Shown here: positions 1 through 9,834 of the stretch, piece after piece
Position numbering within the stretch: the first letter of the stretch is position 1
How the letters are laid out: each line of letters opens with the position of its first letter
DNA from: Xiheimicrobium sp040275325
GTDB taxonomy: Bacteria; Myxococcota; Myxococcia; Myxococcales; Myxococcaceae
Reading direction: 5' to 3'
Assembly: GCA_040275325.1 (NCBI GenBank)
Contig: JBEOKA010000342.1
Location: 1-64,000 of the forward strand
Length of the DNA stretch: 64,000 nt
Made by a program: the position numbers and the translations under genes
Notes under the pieces: generated by a model
What the model saw: the letters and a program-made list of their open reading frames with translations, nothing else
Told to the model about the DNA's origin: nothing
The model's database searches: none

Positions 1-1
1 C

Positions 2-355
2 GAGGTGGTCGCGCCACTGCCGCCGCTCACGCGCCTCGTGCCCAACCCTGCCGGGCCGGGCGCCGTCATCAACCGCACCACCTCGTCGGAGGACGTGGTC
101 GAGCTTCGCGACGACGAGCTCGAGCTGCTCAACGACGAGTCCGTCGAGTCGCTGCACGATGGCGACGACGAGGCCCACGACCCCGAGAAGGAGATCGACG
201 CTGGAGAGCTGCACGCGCTCGAGACGTCGGCCGCCCCACCTCCCTCGCGCCTCGACCCGTGGTTCGCGCAGCTCGTGCACGGCTACTGCCCGCCCGAATC
301 GCAGCTGTTCACCCGGCACGTGCCGCCGACCACGATGCCCGGTCGCGACACTTGA
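2..355 (+). CDS. C-terminal part of an unrecognised protein, cut by window edge
   Basis: The reading frame is open from the first complete codon and ends at a TGA at 353-355, so this is the last ~117 codons of a gene that begins outside the window. The visible part is Pro/Ala-rich, then strongly acidic (a D/E-rich stretch around residues 27-66), and finishes with a compact tail holding PWFAQLVHGYCPPE and a terminal PGRDT. The acidic linker followed by a short ordered tail suggests a flexible linker to a C-terminal docking segment. I do not recognise the family. It lies 104 bp upstream of the AglZ-like gene on the same strand and could be co-transcribed with it. Confidence 0.6.
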   Translation, partial: EVVAPLPPLTRLVPNPAGPGAVINRTTSSEDVVELRDDELELLNDESVESLHDGDDEAHDPEKEIDAGELHALETSAAPPPSRLDPWFAQLVHGYCPPESQLFTRHVPPTTMPGRDT

Positions 356-459
356 TTTCTGGCCCGTCGCCGAGGCCGCCAGAAGTCGGTTTACCGCCTT
401 GAAATGCCGTAGCAGACTGACGCGCCGCTTTCGTCTTCCCCTGACTAGAAAAGAGCCTC

Positions 460-3400
460 ATGGAGCGCCGAGTTCTCATCGTCGAAAGTCAGAACGACTT
501 CGCTCTCACCATGGCGTCGGTCCTCAAAGACGCCGGGTACCAGACCAGCCTCGCCACCAACGCCGCCGAGGCGACCCGTGAGCTCGAGAAGCGTCGCCCC
601 GACATCGTGGTGTTGCGCGCCGAGCTGCCTGATCAGAGCGGCTTCGTGCTGTGCGGCAGCATTCGCAAGGGCAAGTTCGGGCAGAACCTGCCGGTCGTGC
701 TGCTGTCGAGCGAGTCGCGGGTCGAGGCGCTCCAGCAGCACGCCGCGTCACCGAACGCCGCCCACGGGTACCTCGCGATTCCGTTCGAGATGAGCGAGCT
801 CACCCGGCTCACCACCACCATCGCGCCGCCCAGCGCGCCGTCCACGGCGAGCGGCGGCCCGTCGTCGACCAGCGAAGAAGAAGACGCAGCGCTCGACAAC
901 GCGCTCACGGGCTCCGGGCCGACGATGGAGATCCCCGCGCAGGGTGGCCCGCCCCCGCTCAAGACCACTGCGGGAGGTCCACCCAAGCTGCCCCGCCGCG
1001 AGCGCCGCAGCCAGCTCACCGACGAAGATCGCTCTTTCCTCGATCGCGCGTTTCAGTCGATCGCCGATCGCAAGGCCGAGCTGCTCGCCGAGTCGCGTGA
1101 GCTTCGCCGCAGCGCCCCGCGCCGCGACATGCTCGGCACGCCCGAGGCGAAGATCCAGATCCTCCGTGACGAGCTGAAGACCCGCGAGGCGCAGATCGCC
1201 CGCCTCTCGGAGATCTGGACCGTTCGTGAGCGCGAGCTGCTCTCGGTCGAGGACCGCATCTCGGAGAAGGACGTCGAGATTCAGGGCCTCAAGATGCAGG
1301 TCGACGACTTCACCCGTCGCCTCAACGAGTCGCAGAACACCCTCGTCGAGAAAGAGCGTGAGCACGGCCGGCAGGTCGAAGATCTGCTGCTCCAGAAGTT
1401 CATCGGCGAAAAGGAGGTCATCGAGGTCGTCTCCGCCAAGGAGAAGGACATCAATGGCCTTCGCAAAGAGCTCAACAACCGCGAAGACGAGATCAACCGA
1501 AAGAACGGCGAGCTCGAGTCACAGCGCAAGGAGTACGAGGGCCTCGAGAAGGACTACCAGCTCGCCACGCTGGAGTTCGAGGTCAAGGAGAAGGAGCTGC
1601 AGGGCTCCCTCGCCGCGCGCAACGAAGAGCTCACCAACCTCAAGGCCGAGTTCGAAGCGCTGACGAAGCTGCAGAACGACACCGTCGCCGAGCGCGACGC
1701 GAAGTACGCCGAGTACGAAGGCATCGGCAAGGCGCTGCAGGAGACCATCGAGAAGAACCAGGTCGAGCGTGACGGCACGGTCGCCCAGCTCGAGAGCAAC
1801 CTGCGCCTCGCCACCGAGCGCGGCGACCGGGGTGAAGGCGAAGTCGCCCGGCTCGAAGGTGAGCTGGCCGACGCGCGCGCCCGCTCCGCCGAGAAGATCG
1901 GTGAGCTCGAAGGTGAGATCGCCGGCCTCAAGAGCAACCTCGAGGCGCTGACCGCCGAGAAGGCCGAGGCCGAGCAGAACCTCAACGAGAAGATCGCCGA
2001 GCGCGACGGCCGCATCGGCCAGCTCGAGCAGGAGCTCGCCGACACCGTCGAGCGCAAGGATCGCCAGGAAGCCGAGCTGCAGTCGCAGATTCAGGAGAAG
2101 CTCGAGAAGATCGGCGAGCTCGAAGGCGAGGTCGAAGCCGCCAAGCAGGCGCTCGCCGATCGCGAGGCCGAGCTGCAGGGCGAGCTGGGCGACGTCGGTG
2201 GGCAGCTGCAGGAGGCTCAGGGCATCATCGAGGCCAACACCGCCCACATCGCCGAGCTGAATCAGACGCTCGAGGCGCGCCAGAAGAGCATCGACGGCCT
2301 CAACGCCGACGTCAGCGATCGCGACACCCGCATCGCCGATCTCGAGGGCCGCTTCTCGGCCTCACAGCAGACCGTCGCCGACCGCGACGGCGAGATCGGA
2401 GCGCTCAAGCAGACCCTCGAGGCGCGCGGCCAGGAGATCGATGGCCTGCAGTCGACCCTCGCCGAGCGCGACGAGCAGATCACCGGGCTCGACACCTCGC
2501 TCGAAGAGACCCAGAAGGCGCTCCTGCAGACGCAGGACACCCTCAACCAGACCCAGGCCTCGCTCGAGGCGAAGACGGCAGAGCAGGAAGAGACCGCAGG
2601 CACCCTCGAGCGCACCCAGCTCGACCTCGAGCAGACCCGCAAGGAGCGCGACGAGCGCCAGGGCGAGGTCGTCTCGGCTCGCAACGAGATTCAGCGCGTC
2701 ACCGGCCTGTTCCGTCAGACCGAGACCGCCAAGGCCCAGCTCGAAGAGACGCTCTCTGGAGAGATCGGCCAGCTGAAGACCGCCCTCTCCGAGGCGCAGG
2801 GCAACTACGAAGCCGAAGCCGCCGCGCACCAGCAGCTCGATCGCGAGACCACCGCCGCCATCGAGAAGCTCACCGGTGAGCGCGACACCCTCGCCGGCAC
2901 GCTCGAGCGCACGCAGGTCGATCTCGCCGCCACCCGCGCCAACCTCGACGACACCGCCAAGTCGCTCGACATCGAGAAGCGCGCCCTCGCCGACACCCAG
3001 AAGCACTACGAGGAGCGCGTCGGCACCCTCGAGGCCGAGCTCGCCCAGACCCGCGACCAGGCGCAGGATCTCACCGAGCAGCTCGCCGCCACCAAGCAGG
3101 AGCTCGGCGCCCGCGTCTCGGATCTCACCCAGCTCAACGGCAAGCTCGCCCACGCCGAAGACACCCGCGCCAACCTCGAAGATCGCATCGCGACCCTCAC
3201 CGAGGAGTCGCAGCGCCGCGAAGAGCTGCTGCAGAACGACGTCGCCGCCAAGTCGAAGGAGCTCGCCGACACCCTTCGCAAGCTCTCGACCCAGCAGCAG
3301 GAGAAGGTTCGCCAGGTCGACGCCCTCACCCGCGAGGTCACCGCCAAGACCGAGCTGTCGAAGCAGCTCGAGCTCAAGCTCAAGTCACTCTTCGACGAGT

Positions 3401-4476
3401 CCAAGAAGAAGACCGACGAGCTGGCCCAGGCGAAGGCCGCGCTGGCCGCCGAGCTCGACGGCACCAAGAAGGAGCTCGCCGAGCGCTCCACCGCGCTCGA
3501 GAAGGCCACCGAGGCCCACGCGCACGCCGTCGCCGAGCGCGATCAGGTGAAGGCGCATGGCAGCCAGCAGCTGCAGCAGGCCAACGCCCGCCTCCAGGAG
3601 GCTGGCAACGCGCTCAACCAGGAGAAGGCCGCCGCCAAGAAGGCCCACGACGACATGGCGCAGAAGCTCCAGCGCGCCGAGGCCCGCATCGCCCAGGTGC
3701 AGCAGGAGTCGCAGACCAAGGCCGGCGAGATGGAGACCCGCCTCAAGGAGGCCCAGAGCCAGCTCGCCACCCGCCAGCGCCGCGTCGCCGAGCTCGAGCA
3801 GGCCATGGAGGGCGCCAACGCCGCCCGTACCCGCGCCGACAAGGAGCTGCAGGCGAAGATCACCGCCGCGGAGCAGAAGGCCAACGACGCCGCCGCGAAG
3901 CTGCAGGCCGCCATCGCCGAGAAGAAGACCATCGAGGCCACGCACCAGAAGTCGCTCGACGACGCGAACGTCAAGCACAAGGCCGAGATCGAGCGCCGCG
4001 AGCAGGTGAAGGCGCAGGAAGTGAAGCGACTGCAGGAGGCGGTGCAGGAGAAGTCGAAGCAGCTCAAGGTCGTCGAGCTCGAGCTGGCCCGCTACAAGAA
4101 CAAGCCCGCCGGTGGCGCTCCGACCTCGCCCGCCGCCCGCCCGCCTCCGCCCACCGCAGGCATTCCGCAGACGACCGTGCCGAACGCTTCGCGCGCCTCG
4201 GCCGCCGCCTCGCTGTCGCAACTGGGTGAGGAGTTCGAGGAGCAGACGAAGGTCAACACCATCCCCGAAGCCGCCACGCGCCCTGCTCCCGCCGTCGCAC
4301 GACCCGCAGCGCCGCCTGCCGCGAAGCCCGCGACCCAACCTGCGCGCCCGGCCGTCGCCATCACCGCCGCGCCCGTCAGGAAGGCGCCGCCTCCTGAAGA
4401 GCGCACCGTCGTGGGCCAGCTGCCCAAAGACGACGACGCCGACTTCACCAGCATCATCGACAAGCTCGGTGAGTAG
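460..4476 (+). CDS. aglZ: AglZ-like gliding-motility protein: pseudo-receiver plus long coiled coil
   Basis: 1338 residues. Residues 1-~120 have a CheY-like receiver fold (starts RRVLIVESQNDFA) but the phospho-acceptor position is Arg53 in IVVLRAELPDQSG, and the switch lysine before Pro-Phe is Ile (YLAIPF), so it is a pseudo-receiver. A Pro/Ser-rich linker leads to about 1,000 residues of near-continuous heptad coiled coil rich in E, Q, K, A and L, then a Pro/Ala-rich disordered tail ending SIIDKLGE. This is the architecture and roughly the length of Myxococcus xanthus AglZ (about 1,395 residues), a cytoplasmic component of the A-motility (Agl/Glt) machinery that works with MglA at focal adhesion sites. 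FrzS shares the layout but is far shorter (about 510 residues). The assignment rests on receiver wording, architecture and length. No other agl or glt genes are in the window. Confidence 0.82.
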   Translation: MERRVLIVESQNDFALTMASVLKDAGYQTSLATNAAEATRELEKRRPDIVVLRAELPDQSGFVLCGSIRKGKFGQNLPVVLLSSESRVEALQQHAASPNAAHGYLAIPFEMSELTRLTTTIAPPSAPSTASGGPSSTSEEEDAALDNALTGSGPTMEIPAQGGPPPLKTTAGGPPKLPRRERRSQLTDEDRSFLDRAFQSIADRKAELLAESRELRRSAPRRDMLGTPEAKIQILRDELKTREAQIARLSEIWTVRERELLSVEDRISEKDVEIQGLKMQVDDFTRRLNESQNTLVEKEREHGRQVEDLLLQKFIGEKEVIEVVSAKEKDINGLRKELNNREDEINRKNGELESQRKEYEGLEKDYQLATLEFEVKEKELQGSLAARNEELTNLKAEFEALTKLQNDTVAERDAKYAEYEGIGKALQETIEKNQVERDGTVAQLESNLRLATERGDRGEGEVARLEGELADARARSAEKIGELEGEIAGLKSNLEALTAEKAEAEQNLNEKIAERDGRIGQLEQELADTVERKDRQEAELQSQIQEKLEKIGELEGEVEAAKQALADREAELQGELGDVGGQLQEAQGIIEANTAHIAELNQTLEARQKSIDGLNADVSDRDTRIADLEGRFSASQQTVADRDGEIGALKQTLEARGQEIDGLQSTLAERDEQITGLDTSLEETQKALLQTQDTLNQTQASLEAKTAEQEETAGTLERTQLDLEQTRKERDERQGEVVSARNEIQRVTGLFRQTETAKAQLEETLSGEIGQLKTALSEAQGNYEAEAAAHQQLDRETTAAIEKLTGERDTLAGTLERTQVDLAATRANLDDTAKSLDIEKRALADTQKHYEERVGTLEAELAQTRDQAQDLTEQLAATKQELGARVSDLTQLNGKLAHAEDTRANLEDRIATLTEESQRREELLQNDVAAKSKELADTLRKLSTQQQEKVRQVDALTREVTAKTELSKQLELKLKSLFDESKKKTDELAQAKAALAAELDGTKKELAERSTALEKATEAHAHAVAERDQVKAHGSQQLQQANARLQEAGNALNQEKAAAKKAHDDMAQKLQRAEARIAQVQQESQTKAGEMETRLKEAQSQLATRQRRVAELEQAMEGANAARTRADKELQAKITAAEQKANDAAAKLQAAIAEKKTIEATHQKSLDDANVKHKAEIERREQVKAQEVKRLQEAVQEKSKQLKVVELELARYKNKPAGGAPTSPAARPPPPTAGIPQTTVPNASRASAAASLSQLGEEFEEQTKVNTIPEAATRPAPAVARPAAPPAAKPATQPARPAVAITAAPVRKAPPPEERTVVGQLPKDDDADFTSIIDKLGE

Positions 4477-4580
4477 CCCTGTTTCTGTGGGGTGAGGTGC
4501 GGTAGGAGGGCGAGCCGCTCAGGGCCGGGTCTGGACGACCGGAGGCCACCTGGGCCGACTGCCTTCTGGAGCGCCACCGC

Positions 4581-7217
4581 ATGCGCCGTTCCATTCCTGC
4601 CTTTCTCTCGCTCGTGCTGCTCCTTGCTGGCTGCAAAGAGCAGGTGATCAAACGCCCTCCCGAAGATGCGGGGCCGGCCTGCGCCGAGCGCGAGAAGCTG
4701 GTGAACGGCCAGTGCCGGTTCGTCTGCCATCGCGATGGAGACTGCGCGGCGGGCGAGCGCTGTAACCTGCTGTCGGCCACCTGCGAGCCCAAACCGCCCG
4801 AGCCCGACGCCTCGGTGTTCGTGCCCTGCACCGAGGGCGCGCGCCGCTGCAGCGTCGACGGTTCGGCTGTCGAGCTCTGCGGCGCCGATGGGCGCTTCGC
4901 CGTCGAGATGGCGTGCCCTGCGCCCGATGGGTTCTGTTCGAACGAGCGCTGTCTGGCCTGCCGCCCCAACTCGACCAAGTGCGGCGCGGTGCCGACCGAC
5001 CTCGAGGTCTGCGAGAGCAATGGCTCGGGTTTCCGCTCGGTGATGTGCGCCGGCTCAGCGACCTGCACCATGGGCGAGTGTCGTGAGTGCACGGCCGGCG
5101 AGCGTCGCTGCAGCCCCGACGGCAAGGCCGTTCAGGAGTGCCAACGCCGCACCCAGCTGAACCTCTCGACGACGTGGGTGAACGTCGGCGACAACTTCGA
5201 CGGCACCTGCATCACCCAGCAGTGCACCGGCACGGGCGCGATGTCGGCCTGCCGCGCGCCGCAGTGCATTCCCGGCTCGTCACAGTGCATGAGCTCGGCG
5301 GTGCAGCAGACGTGCAACCCCACCGGCAGCTGGGACAACATCAGCTGCACCACCGTGCCCGGCCTCGGGCCGACGGCCGAGTGTCAGAACGGGGCGTGTG
5401 TCGACGAGTGCGCCGATGCCGTGCGCCAGAAGAGCTACTTCGGCTGCGAGTACTGGACGGCCGTGATGGACAACGGCGTCAGCGCGCCCGTGTTCAAGGC
5501 CAACACGCTCTCGGGTCAGGGAACCGTCGACTCCGAGTTCGCCTTCGTCGTCACCAACCGCTCGTCGCTCTCGGCGAGCGTCACCGTGACGCGCTGGTTC
5601 AACAACGCCGTGCAGACGGTGAAGACCGTCATGGTGCCCGGTCGGCTCGACCCGATGACGCGGGGCCTCGCGGTCATTCGGGTGCCCTGGCAGTCCATCG
5701 GCGCCGACGCAGACACCGACTCGACGAGCGGTCTGCGGCGCTTCGCGTACAAGCTGGTCTCGAACCGGCCGATCTCGGTCTACCAGTTCAACCCGCTGGC
5801 CGCGTACCGCGACGTCGGCACGTGCACCACGGCGACGAGCTGCACGCTGGCTCCGTCGAACCAGGGCCAACAGTGCGTGAACGGCACCTGCCGCTACTTC
5901 GCCTACTCGAACGACGCGTCGCTGCTCTTGCCTGCCCACATCTTCGGCACCAGCTACGTCGGCCTCACGCCAGAGCACGTCGTGCTTCGCACCAGCCGCA
6001 CCGACCCCGCGGCAATGGCGAGGCCCTTCGGCGACGGGCAGATCACCATCGTCGCGAAGGAGCCCAACACGCAGGTCACCGTGCGCTCGACGGCTCGCAC
6101 CGTCGCCGGCACCGGCGTCGCGGCCCTCAACCCGGGGCAGACCCAGACGTTCACGCTCAACGACTATGACGTGCTGCAGATCGCGAGCACCATTCCCGCC
6201 GCGACGCCGGCCTCGATCAACCTCGAGTGCGGCCCCAATCGTTTCGAGATCGGGGCAACGGGCTGCAGCAACGCTTCGAACTGCAGCACCTCGGCGTTCT
6301 GCGGAATCACCGCTCCGTGCTGCTGCACCACCCAGATCTGCCGCATCGACAACGATCTGACCGGCACCATCGTCACCTCGGACAAACCCATCGCGGTCTT
6401 CGGCGGCTCGGTCTGTACGACCCGCGGATTCACCGACGTCGCCTGCGATCACGTCGAGGAGCAGCTGCTGCCCTTCGTCACGTGGGGCAAGAACTACGTC
6501 GCGACCCGCACCGCGCCGCTGCGGCTCGTGAGCAACGCGTTTGCGACCCCGGCGAACGCAGCGCCCGACTACTACAAGATCGTCGCGGGCTGCCCTGCGA
6601 GCCAGTGCCCGATGGGCACCCTGCTCACGCTGACGCCCGCCCCCGCGGCCGGCGATGTCTTGAGCCCGAACCGTTGCCTCTCCGGCTCGCTCGCAGCCAA
6701 CACGTGCCGCCTCGCGGGCGGCGCGTTCGTCGAGTTCCGCTCGCGAACGAGCTTCACGATCACCGCGGATCAACCGATTCAGGCGGCGCAGGTTTTCTCG
6801 AGTCAGAGCGCGACCATCGGCACGGGCCAGAACGCGCCCGCCCAGGGAGACCCTTCGCTCGTGCTGCTGCCGCCAATCGAGCAGTGGCGCTCGCAGTACA
6901 CCGTGCTCACGGCCCCGGGCACCCGCGACAATTACCTGGGCCTCGTCATCGACTCGAGCCGTGTTCAGGAAGTGCGCGTCAACGGCACCGCCGTGCCCAT
7001 GTCGAGCTTCACCACCGTCGGCACCACGCCCTTCAAGGTCGCCAACGTTCCGGTGCCAGTCGGCACCCACACGATCCTCGTGGTGCCCATTCCCGGCCAG
7101 ATGACGCTGCCCGGCGCAGGCGTGACCGTCTACGGCTTCGACGAGTACGTCAGCTACGGCTACACGGGCGGGCTCGATCTGACGACCATCGTCACCGGCA
7201 TCAACCCGGGCGGGTGA
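4581..7217 (+). CDS. IgGFc-binding-like surface lipoprotein
   Basis: 878 residues. The N-terminus (MRRSIPAFLSLVLLLAGC) is a lipoprotein signal with lipobox LAGC, so Cys18 should be lipidated. Residues ~30-270 are cysteine-rich (CxxxxxC spacing repeated, like small disulfide modules). From about residue 280 the sequence SYFGCEYWTAVMDN opens a large beta-rich region that resembles the IgGFc-binding N-terminal domain family, common in Myxococcota and named after the N-terminus of human FCGBP. It contains paired cysteine clusters (FCGITAPCCCTTQIC) and ends with an EYVSYGYTGG motif, also usual for this family. Predicted site is the cell surface. The molecular role in bacteria is unknown and no IgG binding is implied. 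ATG is preceded by TGGAG at 4567-4571. Confidence 0.75.
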   Translation: MRRSIPAFLSLVLLLAGCKEQVIKRPPEDAGPACAEREKLVNGQCRFVCHRDGDCAAGERCNLLSATCEPKPPEPDASVFVPCTEGARRCSVDGSAVELCGADGRFAVEMACPAPDGFCSNERCLACRPNSTKCGAVPTDLEVCESNGSGFRSVMCAGSATCTMGECRECTAGERRCSPDGKAVQECQRRTQLNLSTTWVNVGDNFDGTCITQQCTGTGAMSACRAPQCIPGSSQCMSSAVQQTCNPTGSWDNISCTTVPGLGPTAECQNGACVDECADAVRQKSYFGCEYWTAVMDNGVSAPVFKANTLSGQGTVDSEFAFVVTNRSSLSASVTVTRWFNNAVQTVKTVMVPGRLDPMTRGLAVIRVPWQSIGADADTDSTSGLRRFAYKLVSNRPISVYQFNPLAAYRDVGTCTTATSCTLAPSNQGQQCVNGTCRYFAYSNDASLLLPAHIFGTSYVGLTPEHVVLRTSRTDPAAMARPFGDGQITIVAKEPNTQVTVRSTARTVAGTGVAALNPGQTQTFTLNDYDVLQIASTIPAATPASINLECGPNRFEIGATGCSNASNCSTSAFCGITAPCCCTTQICRIDNDLTGTIVTSDKPIAVFGGSVCTTRGFTDVACDHVEEQLLPFVTWGKNYVATRTAPLRLVSNAFATPANAAPDYYKIVAGCPASQCPMGTLLTLTPAPAAGDVLSPNRCLSGSLAANTCRLAGGAFVEFRSRTSFTITADQPIQAAQVFSSQSATIGTGQNAPAQGDPSLVLLPPIEQWRSQYTVLTAPGTRDNYLGLVIDSSRVQEVRVNGTAVPMSSFTTVGTTPFKVANVPVPVGTHTILVVPIPGQMTLPGAGVTVYGFDEYVSYGYTGGLDLTTIVTGINPGG

Positions 7218-7219
7218 CG

Positions 7220-8287
7220 TCAGCCGAGGTTCTTCACGAGGGGCTCGAAGCGAGCCTTGTTGCTCGCCTTGTGAAAGGCGTCTTCGCCCGAGATCTTCCC
7301 GTCTTCGGCGAGCTTGAAGAGCACGTCATCCATCGCTTGCATGCCCAGCTGCTTGCCGGACTGGATGATGGAGTGAATCATCGGCGTGTTGCCCTCGCGA
7401 ATGATGTTCGGCAGGCCGGGCGTCTTGAGCAGAATCTCGTGAACGGCGACGCGGCCGCGGCCATCGGGCGTGCGCAACAGCAGCTGCGAGACGACGCCGG
7501 CGAGTGACTCGGACAACATCGTGCGCACCTGCTGCTGCTGATCGGTCGGGAACGCGTCGATCACGCGATCGATGGTCTTGGGCGCGCTGTTGGTGTGCAG
7601 CGTGCCGAACACGAGCACGCCCATCTCGGCCGCGGTGATGGCGAGCGCGATCGTCTCCATGTCGCGCATTTCGCCGACGAGGATCACGCCGGGGTCCTGG
7701 CGAATGGCGCTGCGCAGGGCGTTGGCGAAGCTTCTGGTGTCGTTGCCCACCTCGCGCTGGCTGAGCGTGCACTTCTTGTTCTGGTGCACGAACTCGACCG
7801 GGTCTTCGATGGTGACGATGTGCTTGGAGTGCCTCGTGTTGATGAGATCGATGATCGCCGCGAGCGTCGTCGACTTGCCCGAGCCCGTCGGCCCGGTGAC
7901 GAGCACCAGCCCCTGCTCGAGATCGGCCAGCGCCGAGAGCGCAGGCGGCGCCTTCAGATCGTCGAGCGTGCGAATCTTCTCGGGGATGATGCGGAAGACG
8001 GCGGCCGCACCGCGCTCCTGGTTGAAGTAGTTGGCGCGGAAGCGGGCGACCCCGGCGAGCGCGTACGCGAAGTCGAGATCGAGGTTGGTGGTGTAGTGGC
8101 TCCACTGCTTCTCGTTCGCCAGCTCCTTGAGGTGTTCGCGCAGCGATTCATCGGTGAACGGCGGCCACCCGCCGATGGGCTTCACCGTGCCGTGTTGGCG
8201 CATGTGGGGCTGCATGCCGGCGGCGAGGTGCAGGTCGCTGCCGCCCTGGTCCTTGAGGTGTCTGAAGAGCTGATCGAGTCGGGCCAT
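7220..8287 (-). CDS. pilT: PilT-family type IV pilus retraction ATPase (paralogue 1)
   Basis: 355 residues, the normal PilT length. N-terminal PAS-like half (SDLHLAAGMQP), then the RecA-like motor: Walker A GPTGSGKST at 132-140, Asp box ITIEDPVEFVH-type motif, Walker B VILVGEMRDMETI and the His box GTLHTNSA. PilT hexamers at the inner-membrane base of the type IV pilus depolymerise pilin to power retraction (S-motility in myxobacteria). Departures from the usual text are QDPGVILVGE in place of QDPDVILVGE and AEMGVLVFGTLHT in place of AETGHLV. It lies 9 nt downstream of another PilT-like gene on the same strand and surely shares its transcript. No pilB or pilC is near, so this is probably an orphan paralogue. 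Confidence 0.88.
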   Translation of the reverse strand: MARLDQLFRHLKDQGGSDLHLAAGMQPHMRQHGTVKPIGGWPPFTDESLREHLKELANEKQWSHYTTNLDLDFAYALAGVARFRANYFNQERGAAAVFRIIPEKIRTLDDLKAPPALSALADLEQGLVLVTGPTGSGKSTTLAAIIDLINTRHSKHIVTIEDPVEFVHQNKKCTLSQREVGNDTRSFANALRSAIRQDPGVILVGEMRDMETIALAITAAEMGVLVFGTLHTNSAPKTIDRVIDAFPTDQQQQVRTMLSESLAGVVSQLLLRTPDGRGRVAVHEILLKTPGLPNIIREGNTPMIHSIIQSGKQLGMQAMDDVLFKLAEDGKISGEDAFHKASNKARFEPLVKNLG

Positions 8288-8296
8288 GGCGGTTGG

Positions 8297-9712
8297 TCAG
8301 GCAAAGCGCTTGGGATCTTCTGCGTGGCGACGGGCTTCGGCCTTGGTGATCTGCCCGCTCTTGACGAGTTCCTGCAGCGAGTCGTCGAGCAGGCACATGC
8401 CGTCGGCGCGGCCGGTCTGCATGATGCTGCGAATCTGAAACGTCTTCTCTTCGCGAATCAGGTTCGAGACCGAGGGCTTCACGTACAGCACCTCGAGCAC
8501 GGGAATTCGCCGCGTGCCGTCGGCCGAGAGCACCAGCCGCTGCGAGACGATCGCGCGCAGTGACTCGCTCACCATCGCGCGAATCTGCGACTGCTGCTTG
8601 GGCGGGAAGACGTCGAGAATGCGGTTGATCGTTCGAATGGCGTTGTTCGTGTGCAGCGTCGCCATCACGAGGTGGCCCGTCTCGGCCGCCGAGATCGCGA
8701 GCTGAATCGTCTCGAGGTCGCGCAGCTCGCCGATCATGATGATGTCGGGGTCTTCGCGGAGCGCAGCGCGAAGGGCGTTGGCGAAGCTGCGGGTGTGTTT
8801 GTTCGCCTGCCGCTGGTTCACCACGCAGCCCTGCGGCATGTGCACGTACTCGATGGGATCTTCGACGGTGATGATGTGATCCTGACGAGAGGCGTTGAGC
8901 ATGCTGAGCAGCGCCGCGAGGGTCGATGACTTGCCGCAGCCGGCAGGCCCCGTGACGAGCACCATGCCCTGGTGGAAGTCGGCGAGCTTGGCGAGGGTCG
9001 CGGGCAGGCCGAGGCTCTCGAGTGTGGGCGGTTGGGGAGGAATCGCGCGAAAGACGCCGTCCCACCCGCGCTGCTGTTTGTAGAAGCTCGCGCGGAAGCG
9101 CCCCACGCCCGGCAGCGCGATGGCGAGATCGAGATCCCACACCTCATCGAGCGTCTTGCGCTGCTCGGCGTCGAGCGAGTCTTTCAAGATCGTCTCGACC
9201 ATCTGCGCGTCGAGGATTCCCGTCTTCAGCTCTTTCAACACGCCGTTGACGCGCATCTGCAGCGGCGCGCCGCCGTGAATGTGAACGTCACTGGCCTTCG
9301 ACTCGACGGCCTTGGTGAGAATCTGCTGCAGCGTCGGCAGGCGCGCTGCGCCGGGTCGAGCGCCAACGGGGTTCAGCGACGACGCCGACTGGCCACTGGC
9401 TGAAGGAGCCGCAGCAGGAGCAGGCGCGGGCGCCGCGGCGACAGGAGCAGGTGCCGAGGGCCTGGGCTGAGCCTGGGCCGCCGGTGCTGCCGCAGCTGCC
9501 GGTTGCCCGCCCTGCTTCGCGATGTACTGCGCCTGCGCCTGGGCGAGCCACTTGGCCTGATCGGCGCTGATGAACTTGAGCTCCATGAGCAAGGCGCTCA
9601 GGGGCCGCGGGTCACTGGCCTGGCGCTGTGCCGCCGCGGTCAGCTGCTCCTGGCTGATGAGCTTGTAGTGGAGTGCGATTCGTCCGAGCAGCGCGTCTTC
9701 TTGACTCTGCAT
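8297..9712 (-). CDS. PilT-like ATPase with extra N-terminal domain and Pro/Ala linker
   Basis: 471 residues when started at the ATG at 9712; the frame is open further upstream but would then run across the divergent ABC-exporter gene. Residues ~1-60 hold two similar helical units (LLGRIALHYKLISQEQL and LLMELKFISADQAKWL) resembling the N-terminal units of type II secretion/pilus ATPases (T2SSE_N/MshEN style), then ~60 residues of Pro/Ala/Gln linker. The motor follows: SDVHIHGGAPLQMRVNG, Walker A GPAGCGKS at 255-262 (Cys where PilT proteins usually have Ser), TVEDPIEYVH, DIIMIGELRDLETI and MATLHTNNA. It heads a two-gene operon with the plain PilT homologue. Whether the N-terminal units bind a nucleotide signal cannot be told from sequence alone. 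Confidence 0.86.
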   Translation of the reverse strand: MQSQEDALLGRIALHYKLISQEQLTAAAQRQASDPRPLSALLMELKFISADQAKWLAQAQAQYIAKQGGQPAAAAAPAAQAQPRPSAPAPVAAAPAPAPAAAPSASGQSASSLNPVGARPGAARLPTLQQILTKAVESKASDVHIHGGAPLQMRVNGVLKELKTGILDAQMVETILKDSLDAEQRKTLDEVWDLDLAIALPGVGRFRASFYKQQRGWDGVFRAIPPQPPTLESLGLPATLAKLADFHQGMVLVTGPAGCGKSSTLAALLSMLNASRQDHIITVEDPIEYVHMPQGCVVNQRQANKHTRSFANALRAALREDPDIIMIGELRDLETIQLAISAAETGHLVMATLHTNNAIRTINRILDVFPPKQQSQIRAMVSESLRAIVSQRLVLSADGTRRIPVLEVLYVKPSVSNLIREEKTFQIRSIMQTGRADGMCLLDDSLQELVKSGQITKAEARRHAEDPKRFA

Positions 9713-9834
9713 GCCGGGGCGCAGCCTAACGCAGCACTCGTCTGCCCCTCGGTCTTTTGCGCGACGCGCTCGATTCGAGGTGAAGAAAGGTGAAGACGTG
9801 TGTGCGCTTCGGCATTGCTGGTTAGGTTGGCGCC

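Noticed and set aside
5280..7070. 596-codon minus-strand frame opposite the IgGFc-like lipoprotein
   Set aside because: A GC-rich shadow; the plus strand has signal peptide, lipobox and cysteine patterning.
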